64,000 nt of DNA. Origin: Megalonaias nervosa (Eukaryota; Mollusca; Bivalvia; Unionida; Unionidae). How positions within the stretch are numbered: the stretch's first letter is position 1; every line of letters starts with the position of its first letter. The stretch is taken from NCBI GenBank assembly GCA_016617855.1, contig JAECUM010010956.1, forward strand, positions 1 to 64,000, given 5' to 3'. The translations under genes were made by a program, and so were the position numbers. The notes beneath the pieces are model-generated. The model ran no database searches. It saw only the letters and a list, made by a program, of their open reading frames with translations, and was not told the DNA's origin. Positions 21,505-33,147 of this stretch are shown here, piece by piece.

Positions 21505-22527
21505 GTGGAGTCATTCCCGCGCTTCATGGTAATACAATCAGAAGATGCTTCAAGACCACTTGTGGCACTCCATCCATTTGTTATAGAAAAGACCATTCAA
21601 TCGGCACACCAAAAAGTGTTAAAAAGTTCAAATCGGGCTGCCTTCTCGTTGAGTATGAGCAATGAGGACAAACAGAAAATATCCAGAAAATGAAAACTTT
21701 CTTTGATATTCCAATAACCTCATTCACTCACACAACACTCAATACGTCCAAAGGCGTGATTCGCTGTCATGACTTGGCTGGAGTCAGTGACACAGATATC
21801 ATCAAAGGAATGAAAAATGAAGGTGTCACTGCAGTCCGTATAACACATACTAAACGTAACAATGTTTTGCAGGACACCAACACCATTGTACTCACCTTCA
21901 ACAAACCAACAGTACCCAGAGTGGTCAGAGTTGGCATTTTGCACGTCAAGGTCGAGATATACATACCAAACCCACTTCGATGTTATAAGTGTCAGAAATA
22001 TGGCCATCATGAAGATAAATGCTCAAAAAGACAAGTATGTGGCCAATGCAGAGACCATTCACATCAGGAATCTCGAGTGTAGAGCTACTCCGCATTGCAT
22101 CAACTGTGGCAAGGAGCACCATGCCAAGGATTGTGAAACATGGAAACAAGAGAAGGAAATACAAAGGGTAAAGTGCACTTCTTTCATTCCAGAGGCCAGA
22201 AAGCTTATACAAGCTAAAACGTCCCTTCCTGGGCCAGCCTTTTCCGCTGTAATGAAAAACATTCCCAAAACAACAAAGGATGGCCAAACTCAGACCAACA
22301 CACCCGATTCACCATCCAGCTCCAACACACCACATTACCAAGCACAGAAAAATATGGTATTTGCTCAAACAACTTTCAGTAATACCCTGCCACCGAAATC
22401 ACCAAAGAGTAAAAAAGATCTCAAGGAAATGGGCAGTAAAAGGGGTAAGATGACCCCCATAAAACTCTATAATAGGTTTGGAGACATTGAGGAGATGGAT
22501 GCAGAAGAAAGTGTTCCATGTGCTTAA
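21505..22527 (+). pseudogene. LINE ORF1 (gag-like, zinc knuckles), frameshifted
   Basis: The reading frame shifts near 21690 and again near 22078. Mid-protein there is CYKCQKYGHHEDKC, then CGQCRDHSH, then CINCGKEHHAKDC: CCHC-type zinc knuckles used by LINE ORF1 proteins to bind element RNA. The C-terminus is Ser/Pro/Thr-rich and ends near NRFGDIEEMDAEE, typical of this group. It would package the element RNA in the cytoplasm if intact. Confidence 0.8.
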
Positions 22528-22639
22528 GGTGGCTCCAGACCCACCACCAAAACATTTCATCCCAGTACTTTCTCCAGAGAAATAACCACATAGATAGCCC
22601 CTGCGAAAGGACTAATCTAGCTCCACAATCTCCACTTTA

Positions 22640-25600
22640 AACATATAATGAAGAACACCATCATACAATAGAACTGTTGAGGACTTAAAGCCCACTACAG
22701 TGATATTCTTCTGCTTATAACAAACATGATCCTGCAGTACTATGCCTTCAGGAAACGTTCTTGAAAGATAACCTATAATATCACGCTTAAAAACTAATCC
22801 TTTTTTAACACCTACTTTAAAAATGTTGACAGGGCCTCAGGAGGAGCTTCTGTTGTTGTGAACAATAGGGCCCCTCATAGCATCATCCCATTAAACACAG
22901 ATTTGCAAGCCATTGCTGTAACCGTCACTCTACATCAAGTGATTACCTTTTGTTCTATTTACATACCACCAAACACCAACCTACTACCAAATGTATTAGA
23001 CAACCTTGTTCAACAACTGCCTGTGCCATTTGTTCTGCTTGGGGATTTTAATGCCCATAACATTTTATGGGGATCAGATCATAAGTGACAGAGGCCATAA
23101 AGTAGAAGACTTCATTTCTAGACACCAAAACTCTGACATACTTACATCCAGGAACGGGTACATACATGTGTATCGATTTGACTATTTGTTCTTCTTTGCT
23201 GCTCAAGATCGGAAGGTTGCTTCACAGCAGTGATCACTTTCCAATCTCCCTTGAAAATAATTCCACAATGGAATTGAAAGAAGGTCGATTGGGCCAAGTT
23301 TGAAACACTTTGTACAACTAGGCTTAACAGGGATACCTTTCAAATGACAATGACCCTATTCAATTTTTTACTTCTGTCTTAATCAAGATTTGCAGAAGAA
23401 TCCATTCCCAAGTCCTCACTGAACTGTAAAAGAACCCAAAAACCATGGTTCACCAAAGAATGTAAAGAAGCCATTAAACAACGCAGAGAACCACTGAGAA
23501 AATTTAATAATCGTCCAACGCCTGAAAATTTAACGAAGTACTGTATTGTTTGGGCCAAAGCTTGCTGCACAATTAAAGAAAGTAAAAGAGCATCATGGAA
23601 AAAATGTTTGAACTTTAAATTCTTGTTCCTCTATAAAGAAAGTTTGGGGCACAAGCCGCAAAATAAATGGAAAGAGAAAACACAATTCTTTCGACATCAT
23701 AAATTAATCAACAACAATTTCAATTCCAAACATGATATAGTTAATATACTCGCTGATAGTTTCTCTAAAAATTCCTCATCGTGTAATTATTCAGAAGCCT
23801 TCCGAAGATTAAGAAATCAAAAAGAAAAGACACTGTTGAAATTTACATCGAATAATTCAGAAAGTTATAATCAACCGTTTTCACTGTGGAGCTTATGGAA
23901 GCTTTAAACAAGGCCCATGATGCATCCACTGGGCCTGACAAAATACTTTACCAGTTTCTGAAACACCTGCCAGAACCATCATTAACAGTTCTTCTGGAAA
24001 ACTTCAGTGATTTATGGATCACTGGTAATGTACCAAAAATTTGGAAAGAAGCAACAGTAATACCAATTTCCAAACCAGGTAAAGATAGCACAGATCCTAC
24101 CAACTTTTGTCCCATTGCTCTGATGAGCTGTGTGTGCAAAACAATGGAATGAGTGATCAATTCTTGTCTTGTATGGTACTTGGAAACTAACAATTTAATA
24201 TCTCCTTTTCGAAGTGGCTTTCGATATGGCCATAGCACCAGTGATCATCTGGTTAGACTGGAAACATTTATTCATGATGCATTTATCAAGAAGGAACATT
24301 TAGTAGTGGTTTTCTTTGATATAGAAAAGGCCTATGACATGACATGGAAGTAGGGGATACTGAATGACTGCACAATCTGGGTCTAAAAGGATGTCTGCCC
24401 TCTTTCATATCGAACCTTCTCTTGGACAGAGAATTCAAGGTACAAGTGGGCTCAACCCTCTCTGATATGTACGAGCAAGAGACGGGTGTGCCCCAGGGCA
24501 GCATTCTACCTGTAACGCTTTTCAACATCAAAATTAATAGCATCACCAAGTGTTTGGCTCCTGGTGTGGATTTCTCCCTATACATTGATGATTTTCTAAT
24601 ATGTTATCGATCAAAGCACATGCATACAACTGGAAGACAACTACAACAAAATACAAACAAGATTCAAAATTGGGCCAATGCTAACGGTTTCAAATTCTCG
24701 AAATCAAAAACGGTATGTATGCATTTCTGTTAGTTACGAAGACATCATGATGAACCTAAACTCCTGCTAGATGGAACACCTATTCCAGTTGTTGAGGAAA
24801 CAAAGTTATTAGGTATTATCTTCGACAGAAAACTGACTTTTATTCCACACCTAAAGAACTTGAAAGCTAAATGCTTGAAATCCCTAGATCTACTTAAAGT
24901 AGTAACGCACACTAATTAGGGTGCTGATAGAAAAGTCATCCTCAATTTATATAGAACATTTATTCGCTCCAAACTGGACTATGGTTGCATTGCTTATTGT
25001 TCAGCTAGAAAGTCATACTTGAAGATGCTTGACCCAATTCATCATCAAGGAATAAGGCTCACCCTGGGAGCATTTTAAGACGTCCCCATGTGAAAGCCTT
25101 CTCTCTCAAGCAAACGAGCCACCTTTATCACATTGTAGAGAAATGCTTTCCATACAGTATGCTCTCAAATTAAGATCAAACCCTCTAAACCCTGCTTTTT
25201 CAGCTGTTTTTCAACCTAAATAAAAAAACCTTATATGAAAATAACCAAATGCCATACCTTCCTTTGGCATTAGAATATCATCCAGCCTTGACAGTACAAA
25301 AATTGATCTTTCTAAAATTCAGAAAACATCCGTCTCTGAAACACCTCCCTGGCTTCTTAAACAAGCAAAAGTACTTTTTACGCTACATGATGGAAAAAAT
25401 CTGAGACAAAACCCTTCCATCTTCCACCACTCTTTATCATGAACTCCTCACCGAATTTAAAAACTACACAAGAATTTATACGGATGGATCAAAGGATGAG
25501 GAAAAGGCTGCTGCAGCCTTCATTAGTGGAAAACACACAACAAAAGTTCACTTACCAAATGGTACAGCGATGTTTTCAGCCAAACTCAGAGCAATAGACC

Positions 25601-26211
25601 TTGCTCTGCAATATATCGAAAACAAACGTATTTTAAACAGCATCATCTTCGATGACTCACTATTAGTACCAATATTCTCATCAAAAATACTGAGCTGAGT
25701 ATGTTCTACAATATAGTATACTGTTGGTTACCCAGCCATATTTGGTATTAAAGGTAATGAAAAACCAGATCGCGCTGCTAAAATGGCCCTATCCCAAGAA
25801 CCATCTGATTTTAAAATACCATATACTGATTTTAAACCTGGTATCAAACAGTCTTTACATCAGAAGCGGCAGGCATCATGGAATGATGCAGTGAATAACA
25901 AACTTCATGCCATCAAGCCAGCCCTAGGAGAATGGACTCCTTCCTACAGAGCCGTCCGTAGGGAGGAGGTAGTCATTGCAAGAATTCAAATTGGTCACAC
26001 TTATATAACCCACTCCCCAATGCTAAAAGGTGAAGACCCACCTGAGTGCATTCCATTCACTGTTAAGCACTTTAAGATAGAGTGTTTCGACCTCCAACCT
26101 ACACGCGATCAGTACTGTAATGTACGTGACATGAAGGAACTTTTTGACACAATAAATGTCACTTGTATTATAGAATTCCTGAAAGAAGTAAAAAATCATT
26201 CTAAGCTATAA
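22640..26211 (+). pseudogene. LINE ORF2 (EN-RT-RNase H), multiply broken
   Basis: Endonuclease motifs: FCSIYIPPN, LLGDFNAHN (about 23035) and HSSDHFPISL (about 23225). Reverse transcriptase: VVFFDIEKAYD (motif A, about 24310), GVPQGSILP (motif B, about 24490) and YIDDFLICY (motif C, about 24580). RNase H: RIYTDGSKDEEKAAAAF (about 25475). The last 142 codons (25783-26211) are open and include IGHTYITHSPMLKGEDPPEC, the C-terminal Cys/His-like segment usual in I-group elements. At least ten stops or frame changes separate these parts. Catalytic Asp residues of motifs A and C are still present. Confidence 0.85.
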
Positions 26212-26478
26212 CTTTCATGCTATCACCTTGAGCATTTTTATGTAATATATGTACCATCCCTTATTTTCAGTACCTTTTCATCTGTCATGCACCATTTACA
26301 TTCTCTGTTGATCGGGAAGCTTTATAAATTACCCTTACCATTTTATCGTTTGGTTTTTATATTGCTGGTCAATATGAAACCTTTTATCACTTTTTAAATG
26401 ATCATTCATATAACCTATTGTATGGCACTAAATAGCTTTGCAGTGTTGGTGTGCTGTAAAATATATAATCAATCAATC

Positions 26479-26600
26479 AGTTTACAGGCACTATGGTGGG
26501 GCATACTGCATTATTCTTGCTTGTCCATCTATATAGGTGCCCATTTAATTATTTATTTTAGTTTTCAGGCACAGTGGTACGATATTTTTGTCCATAAATA
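26479..26600. repeat. ~80-90-bp degenerate tandem repeat, right part
   Basis: Continues the array of 20750-20945 beyond the LINE; CAGGCAC blocks recur about 91 bp apart. Confidence 0.55.
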
Positions 26601-26951
26601 ATGTTTTTTCTATATTTGGTCGAGCAATTCTTGATATATACTTTTTCAGACTTTAGCTTTTTAATCAGCACCATATAGCCATTATACCCTGATAAATACA
26701 TACCATATTCTTTTCAGCTTTTTTATTCTCAATCCTGCCTTGTACCTCTTAGATTGCACTTGTTTAAATCAGGTTGAACTTCATTTGTGCTGTAGAATTG
26801 TTGAAATTAAAAGATAATGCAAATTTTAAGTTTGTATAGCTGATTATGTAGAATATGTTTGTAAAGAACTCTTTATGGTTAGTAAAGATTATTTATCTAA
26901 ATTAAATAACAGTAAATAAAACCATACATGTTTTGTTTTGTTTTTTTTTAG
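26601..26951 (+). other. Intron end before TM exon
   Basis: AT-rich, ends in a T-rich tract directly in front of the TM exon acceptor (TTTTTTTTTAG). No other feature. Confidence 0.6.
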
Positions 26952-27071
26952 AGACACCCGCACAAGCTGGTATGATAGCAGGGGCTGTGATAGGATCAAT
27001 TGCAGGGGTTGTTCTCATCATTGTGCTCATCTACTTCCTATGGTATCGGGAGAGAAGCACTGGAGAGTCTT
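26952..27071 (+). CDS. Transmembrane exon of the Ig receptor
   Basis: A 120-nt exon (40 codons) from TTTTTTTTTAG to TCTT|GTAAGT, phase 1 to phase 1. It encodes a short stalk (ETPAQAG), one strong hydrophobic helix (MIAGAVIGSIAGVVLIIVLI plus YFLW) and a basic stop-transfer YRER, so the N-terminal side is extracellular. The small-xxx-small pattern AGAVIGSIAG could favour helix packing. Phase agrees with both neighbours. A hAT transposon starts only about 100 bp after its donor. Confidence 0.88.
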
Positions 27072-27450
27072 GTAAGTTTTATTTTCTTCAAAATAGCAAG
27101 ATATTTAACTTAGTTAAACTGTTTGTTGGCTTGTGTCATTATTGTGTTGTAATATGTACATCCATATTCCATGTAGGGCTGTCAACCGGTACCCGGGTAA
27201 CCCGACCATAGTGAAATACCTGGGCATTGAAAATTAATGACGAGTACCCGTTCACAAAAATAATTTGTCGACAACACTATCAAAATACCATATATCATCA
27301 GCAGTACGCTGGTCTGAGTTGCAGCTCCAGTCTATATTAGGAGTAGGACCACCCATTATGCATCAGTGGCCCACTACTAAATGGCTGCTGCACAGCTTCA
27401 CAGTTCAAAACAACACTAATATGTAGACTACGCATGTTAACATATCACTT

Positions 27451-27518
27451 CAGCGACTGCGTGGTCACGTGGTATCATTGGTACATACCAGTGACACGAC
27501 GTGACCACGCAGTCGCTG
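27451..27518. repeat. Perfect 20-bp inverted repeat inside hAT 5' region
   Basis: CAGCGACTGCGTGGTCACGT (27451-27470) and ACGTGACCACGCAGTCGCTG (27499-27518) are exact complements with a 28-base loop. It lies upstream of the transposase start, within the leader or promoter, and is GC-rich in an AT-rich element. Could be a transposase-binding or structural site. Confidence 0.9.
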
Positions 27519-27630
27519 TAGCCCTGTTTGCTATTGCCATTTTAGAAGCGCTGCATGTGTGTCTAACAAAACACAGTTATTATAGGGAGTGATAGTATTT
27601 TCTATTTAAATAAATATTTTACAAAGAGTA

Positions 27631-29463
27631 ATGAGCAAAGTTTCTAAAGTGTGGGTGCATGCTGAACGACTGAACGAGAATAGTGCTCGTTGCAAGTTGT
27701 GTGAACTGGTGCTTTCTGCAAAAGGTGGAAACACAAGTACTTTGCGGAACCATCTCGTTGGAACACACCGCATCAATATCGATAATGACGGCAGCACAAG
27801 TAGTACTCCATGCATTGCTTCATTCATGGTCGGGAAACCAAAATTATCGAAAGCCAGGGCCTTAGAAATTGATCGGAGAATTGCGGCCTTCATTGCACAA
27901 GATGGGCGGCCGATAAGTATTGTGGAAGGAGACAGTTTTAAAAGCCTAATTAATTTTCTAGAGCCAGACTGCGAAATCAAATCAAGAACAACAACAATTG
28001 CGTTGATAAAGAAACGGTATGATGAAGGCATTCGGAAAATGTTGGTGGAATTGGAAAAGGCTTATTATGTAGCATTTACAACGGATTTGTGGACATCGTT
28101 GCAGAACATTGCCTATATGTGCGTGACTGCTCACTGGATAAATCCTGTGTGGGGACTGGAATCAGCCATTTTGCAGACAAGGAAGACTCCGGAACAACAC
28201 ACTGGGCAAAACATCGGTGTTCATCTGAGTGATTGTGCCAATGAGTGGAACATTCCGGTGAATAAAATAGCTGCAACAGTCCATGACAACGGATCAAATA
28301 TGAATGCAGCCATGGACTTGCTGGATGACTGGCCAGATCAACTTTGCTTCGCTCATACGTTGCAACTGGCAATTAGCACTGGTTTAAAAGTGAAAGCCAT
28401 AGCCAGAATGCTTGGTGCTGCCAGGAGAATAGCTGCACATTTTAAACGCAGTACAGTTGCAGCTCAGGCTTTGCATAAAAAACAGAAAGTACTACAAAAT
28501 AATAACACTGCTGCAGTTTCGGAAGTTATCATAGATTGTTCCACAAGGTGGAATTCGACTCTGGATATGTTGGAACGCCTCATGAAATTACGGTGGGCGA
28601 TCGGTGCAGTTCTGTCTGATCCACAGGTAACAGTCCTCAGCATCGCTTCTACTTTTGAAATGATGGACGAAAACTGGTCATTGGCTGAAGCTTTTATACC
28701 TATACTAAAGCCTTTCAAGCAAGTTACCGTCATGTCATCTGGACAAAAGTACCCGTCCAATTCGTCTGTATGCGCACTTGTATATAATAATGATAAACAT
28801 TCCTGAATCGAAACCAGATGATGATGCTGCAGTTAAAGAATGTTGGAAAGCCATCTCCAATGAACTTCAAACCCGCTATTATCCTACCGGGTACAGCGTG
28901 CTCAATGCAGCTAAGGCTGCAGTCGTCGATCCGCGTTGTAAACTTCTGAAATTTTTTTAGGAAGCACCACGACAGGAGACGTATGCTGCTGTCAGACAGG
29001 AGTTGATGGCAGTAGTAATCACGGATCCACTACCTATGTCGCTAACCATTGTTGCCATAATCACTGACAAAACGGATGAACCGGAACCGAAGAGACCGAG
29101 AATGGAAAATGTCGCCGAAAATAACATTTTCGATGATCTAGCTTCTCTGTGTGCCACAGACAACAACGCTGCATCGGTAGACAAATTGGCAACATATCTG
29201 TCGGAGATGCCACTTCATGTTAATGGTGACATTCTTCAGTATTGGCGAGATAATACATCACGATATCCCAGGCTGGCTGCCCTTGCGCGAAAATATCTCT
29301 GTATTCCTGCAGCATCAGTTCCATCCGAAAGTGCTTTTTCGATGGCAGGACATGTTGCAAACAGGAAACATGCATCACTGTCACCAGATACGGTCGATAT
29401 GTTGTTTTTTTATGCAGAAACTGGAAATTGTGCGGGGGACAGTGATCATGTACTTGTACACTA
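27631..29463 (+). pseudogene. hAT transposase, one frameshift and one stop
   Basis: Starts MSKVSKVWVHAERL with a BED-type zinc finger (CKLC ... LRNHLVGTH, residues about 25-50). The catalytic core shows AFTTDLWTS (first Asp) and ATVHDNGSNM (second Asp), then CFAHTLQLA, and the C-terminal dimerisation region ends PSESAFSMAGHV and HASLSPDTVDMLFFYAE. The first 391 codons are open (27631-28806); the frame then shifts near 28790 and the second part is stopped by TAG at 28958-28960 before running to 29463. Only two lesions, so it died recently. It would cut and paste the element in the nucleus. Confidence 0.9.
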
Positions 29464-30147
29464 GGACAGACTGGTATTATTTAGCTTTGATAAATTCGTT
29501 CTTAGTTCATTCATTTTTTAGTTTTTAGTTCATAAAAACATTCAGAAAACGTTATTTTATTCTAGTTTGAAATATTTATATTGTAATGTTTTGCTTGCTT
29601 ACTTAAGTGTAAACCTCCTTTAGTATTCAAGTTCTCAACCGGAAGTTGACTTTCACTGCCTTTCGCCTTGAGTAATAAATAACAAAACATGCTGTGGAAG
29701 TTGTTGGAAGTTTATTAATAAGTGAAACGACATTGTAATATTAATACATTATTATTGACAAATCAAACAAAATATTATAGCACAATTTATAATAGACAAT
29801 TTGAAGTAGAACAGGAAAACAAATTATCTCCGTTAACAGACTGTCAGCCAAGACTGCCATCTCCCATCGGGTGTGGGTAAAGTGTGAATGTGAAAATGCA
29901 AAAGTGCGAATTGGTAAAATGCAAAAAAGAGAATGCGAAATAGTGGATAAAGTGTGGTAAACAATGGGCAAAATGATGTAAATAGTCCGTTCGTTTTGTG
30001 ATCCTACAACAATCAAGGTTTGTGAAAATTTGACAGTGCGGTAACTAGGGTTGTACATGTCTTTCATGTTCTAACAAGTACCCGGTTACCCATTAAACGG
30101 CGCAACAGGTACCCGGGTGAAGTTTTCCGTGGTTTTTGACAGCCCTA
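29464..30147 (+). other. 3' non-coding end of the hAT element
   Basis: AT-rich; the last ~90 bp contain GTACCCGGTTACCC and GGTACCCGGGTGAAG, counterparts of motifs at the left end. The 108-codon open stretch on the minus strand shows no family features. Confidence 0.6.
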
Positions 30148-30155
30148 ATTCCATG

Positions 30156-31204
30156 TAACTGCCTAGTTCATGCATTGTGTGCTTGTGTAAATGTATCAAA
30201 AACAGTTTGCTGATTTGTACAGTGTTCTGTCGGGGCTATATTTGGAACAATAAACAGAGGTGACTCTGTCCTCTTTTGTAAGATGTAAGAAAAGAATATG
30301 TCTGTCTGTCAATTACCACAACTCCTAAATCTCCTGGTGAAAATTCACTAAACTTTGTACTGGCTTGCATATTGTTAAGTTGACCACCTTGAGTTCATAG
30401 TTTTGAGATTTAATTCCCAAACCCCATATTAATTTCATTCTACTATTTCATTTCACCTTCAAACTTTTTATTTTCCTATGCAATGTAGTTATCACTTTTA
30501 TACTGCTGGCCCAGCCTAACTCGTAAATTTTTGTTTTAAAGATATTGCAAGTTATATAAGTTTGGCAACATTTTATCATAGGATGCAGGCAGGACATTTG
30601 TAAACTAATTTCCTTCATGTTGCTCAAAAATTGTGTGATGTTCTTACATCTGTTTTCATAAATGAATCGCTTAGATTGAGAAGAGTTGAATAATGTAGAT
30701 TTTGTATTGTACACAAATTATACAGATTTGACTTTGTTATAAGGACAAATGTTTTTGTTTTCCACAAAGTTAAAGCACATGGTGAATATGAGGCTTGTAA
30801 TCTGATTAAAATGAATACCTGCTTATACCATGTAGATCTGATGAACACAAATACAAGGACATGTTCTCTTGACCTTTTTATTCACCAGTCAGATTACTGT
30901 TGTAAAATTTATGAACAGCATCATACAAAATATATCATTGCTAACAGTAATTCTTGCTGGCATGAAATGAAATGCTTTTTCTGATGAGCTACCTTTAAAA
31001 CATTGGATCGGGAATTCCAAAAGTCACTAGAACAGAAACTTTTTTTGGTGCCTGTGGCATTTCTATTATGTAGAAGATTTCAGTTTTAATCAGTTAGATA
31101 AGGTTTAAAAATTCATGCCAAAAATTAATGTTCAAATTCGCAAGTTCATACTGTCTCTTATCTCTAAACAGTGTTTAATTTTTATTTGTATTTCATATTT
31201 ACAG
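30156..31204 (+). other. Intron, no feature recognised
   Basis: AT-rich intron between the hAT element and the short tail exon; no gene or repeat array seen. Confidence 0.5.
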
Positions 31205-31229
31205 ATAGAACCAAAGAAGAGGGAGAAAG
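31205..31229 (+). CDS. Short cytoplasmic exon of the Ig receptor
   Basis: 25 nt between TATTTACAG and AAG|GTCAGT, phase 1 in, phase 2 out. With the neighbouring bases it reads YRTKEEGER. It extends the charged juxtamembrane tail. It is chosen because it is the only candidate nearby that connects the phase-1 TM exon with the phase-2 exon at 34435; a micro-exon this short has no independent proof. Confidence 0.5.
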
Positions 31230-31904
31230 GTCAGTATTTAAAGTCTTTCACTATCTTAGATGCAGAGAATGAATTAACCAATGATAAATTGTATGTTATT
31301 AATAGAAATTAGTATAATGTTATCCTGAATGATGGAATTGAGTAATAACTAAAACCTTCTGTTTGTCATTAACTTCATTGTATGCATTTGGATAGTTGGC
31401 TTTTAATATCTTGTTAAGTCTTTATAGTTCTAAGCTTAGTGATTTGATACCTGTAATAAGGGACACTTTAATATACATGGTAACATAGGTAAAGGACCAA
31501 ATATGAAAGGATTTAGTTTTGTAATGATCACTGTCTTGGAAGTAATTAATATTGTTAAAGCAAGTAAGCACTGTCTGAAATGTGGTTTTGCTATGTTCAT
31601 GGAAGCAATAAAAATGCACCATGTTGTAAGTAAGGTTGCCCTTTTGTTGAGGAGGGATCAATATCAAAACTGTGTTCATCCCAGAAATGGGAGCCATTAC
31701 TTAACCCAAATATACAAGGTTTGTACTCTGCGGAAGAGCTATATGAAGAGTGACTGCTGTATTTACTAATAAGGTAATGCTGATGTTTTTATTAGTAAAT
31801 TTTGTCCAGATATAGTATATAGTCACTTGCAAGTCCAATCGTTTGATAAATAAGAGAGTGCAACTAAGAACCATGGATTTTCTAGCTTAGTTGATGTTGT
31901 GTTG

Positions 31905-32035
31905 GGTTTAAGGCTATATTTCAGCATGATAGGCTATACATGACAGCCAGTAAACTTGCAGGCAGGAAAACCCAGGTAAAAACTACCACCCCACAGGAAA
32001 CTACTGGCAAGTCTTGAGGATTACATTGAAGATAG
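31905..32035 (-). mobile_element. Truncated copy of the bivalve-type SINE
   Basis: Minus-strand reading ends in GCCTTAAACCCAACAC and contains AGTTTCCTGTGGGG, the 3' half of the SINE seen at 15175-15430. The tRNA head is missing. Confidence 0.6.
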
Positions 32036-32347
32036 AACATACAAATTACAAGACATAGAGAATCCCAGCTGTAAATTACGTTTGACTGCATGCATTACCA
32101 GTAGAACAAATTAATTTATCAAGAACCTGGTTGTCAGAAGAATGTGGCCAGTTCGCAATGGTATGATCAGGTCTGAAATCAACTACCAGTAGTTCTGGTC
32201 CCTCTGCCACTAATTTTCAGGCCCTGATAAATAAAAACATCAATAAAAAAAAAAAAGTTTAAATACATTCATTATAGAAAATGTCATTGGGCAGCATTAT
32301 CTTTTCATGAATGTCAATTTAATTTGCAAAGAAAGAGAAGATATATA

Positions 32348-33147
32348 CAGACCTGCCAACCTTTACAATTTAGCCTAGGAAAGTTACCCTTAAAATACAG
32401 ACTTATGGAATAAAAGATAAAACAATGGGAAAATGATTGTTGCCAAAAAAATCTGGATAATTGGTTCAACCATGATCTTTGATTTGGATCCGGGTTTCAT
32501 ATTAGAATTTGTGGAGTTAGTCAGGGAGCCAAACTAACTTTGCAGTAATATCTCAGACGCTTTAAACTACACATATTTTTTCATGCAAAACGTCTGCATA
32601 ATCAAACTGCTGATTATAGAATTTTTTTTAAATGGCATCTAGGAAGCATTGCAAGTTGAAGATGAATGGGAAAATAAGCCTCTTAAAAAGCGTTAGTAAT
32701 CAGCACAGAAGAATAAAAAGGAATATTCATATTCTTGTGAATAAAAGCAGGAAGGGACAACAATTACATTTATTGGACATCACATGTCAATTTGACCATG
32801 TCTCATGGTGGGAGATATGATTGCCATCATCATGTGAAATGGAAAAAAATATCCAAGAATTACAAGTTGAGAGATAGAAACAAGCCATTGAGCTGCATAG
32901 GGTTTGGAACTGACGTTTGTGCAACTGTACTATTGGTAAATAAGGTCTACTTGTACTTTACAAACTTTTCAGTTGAACATAATGTTTACCATCACTGACG
33001 TTTCAAGTGCCATACTTTTAAAAATGTTTTTCAGCTTTACAGTGGCAGTTTATGATATTTTGTTACACATTACTGAAAACTGGTCAGATGTATGGAAAAA
33101 AATCAACTGCACTACTGAGACTAGTCTCGTCAGGGTTGGTAGGTCTG
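32348..33147. mobile_element. ~800-bp hAT-like MITE, copy 2
   Basis: Starts CAGACCTGCCAACC and ends GGTTGGTAGGTCTG, a 14-bp terminal inverted repeat with one mismatch. Full-length homology with 19831-20618 in the same orientation. The outside flanks GATATATA and CATATATT match at 6 of 8 positions, compatible with an eroded 8-bp hAT target duplication. No transposase. Confidence 0.8.

Larger units (their letters stand above)
20946..26478 (+). mobile_element. I/Nimb-type LINE, broken, with 11-bp TSD
   Basis: A ~5.5-kb non-LTR retrotransposon. Its 5' leader (GGTTGCGTCCTATGTCAGGG, then GGTGGTCAGGATGGGCCCAG) precedes an ORF1 with zinc knuckles and an ORF2 with endonuclease, reverse transcriptase and RNase H. 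It ends in AATCAATCAATCA, a typical short tandem tail. Flanking AGTTTTCAGGC (20935-20945) and AGTTTACAGGC (26479-26489) match at 10 of 11 positions. It split an ~80-90-bp tandem repeat. Clade assignment (I/Nimb-like) rests on the RNase H and the cysteine knuckles and is an inference. Many frameshifts and stops: dead. Confidence 0.85.
27174..30147 (+). mobile_element. hAT transposon, ~3 kb, exact 8-bp TSD
   Basis: Starts TAGGGCTGTCAA and ends with its complement TTTGACAGCCCTA. The 8-bp direct repeat ATTCCATG flanks both ends (27166-27173, 30148-30155) without mismatch, the hallmark of hAT insertion. Subterminal GGTACCCGGGT-type motifs recur inside both ends. It carries one broken transposase gene. 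It inserted in the intron directly after the TM exon. Confidence 0.92.
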
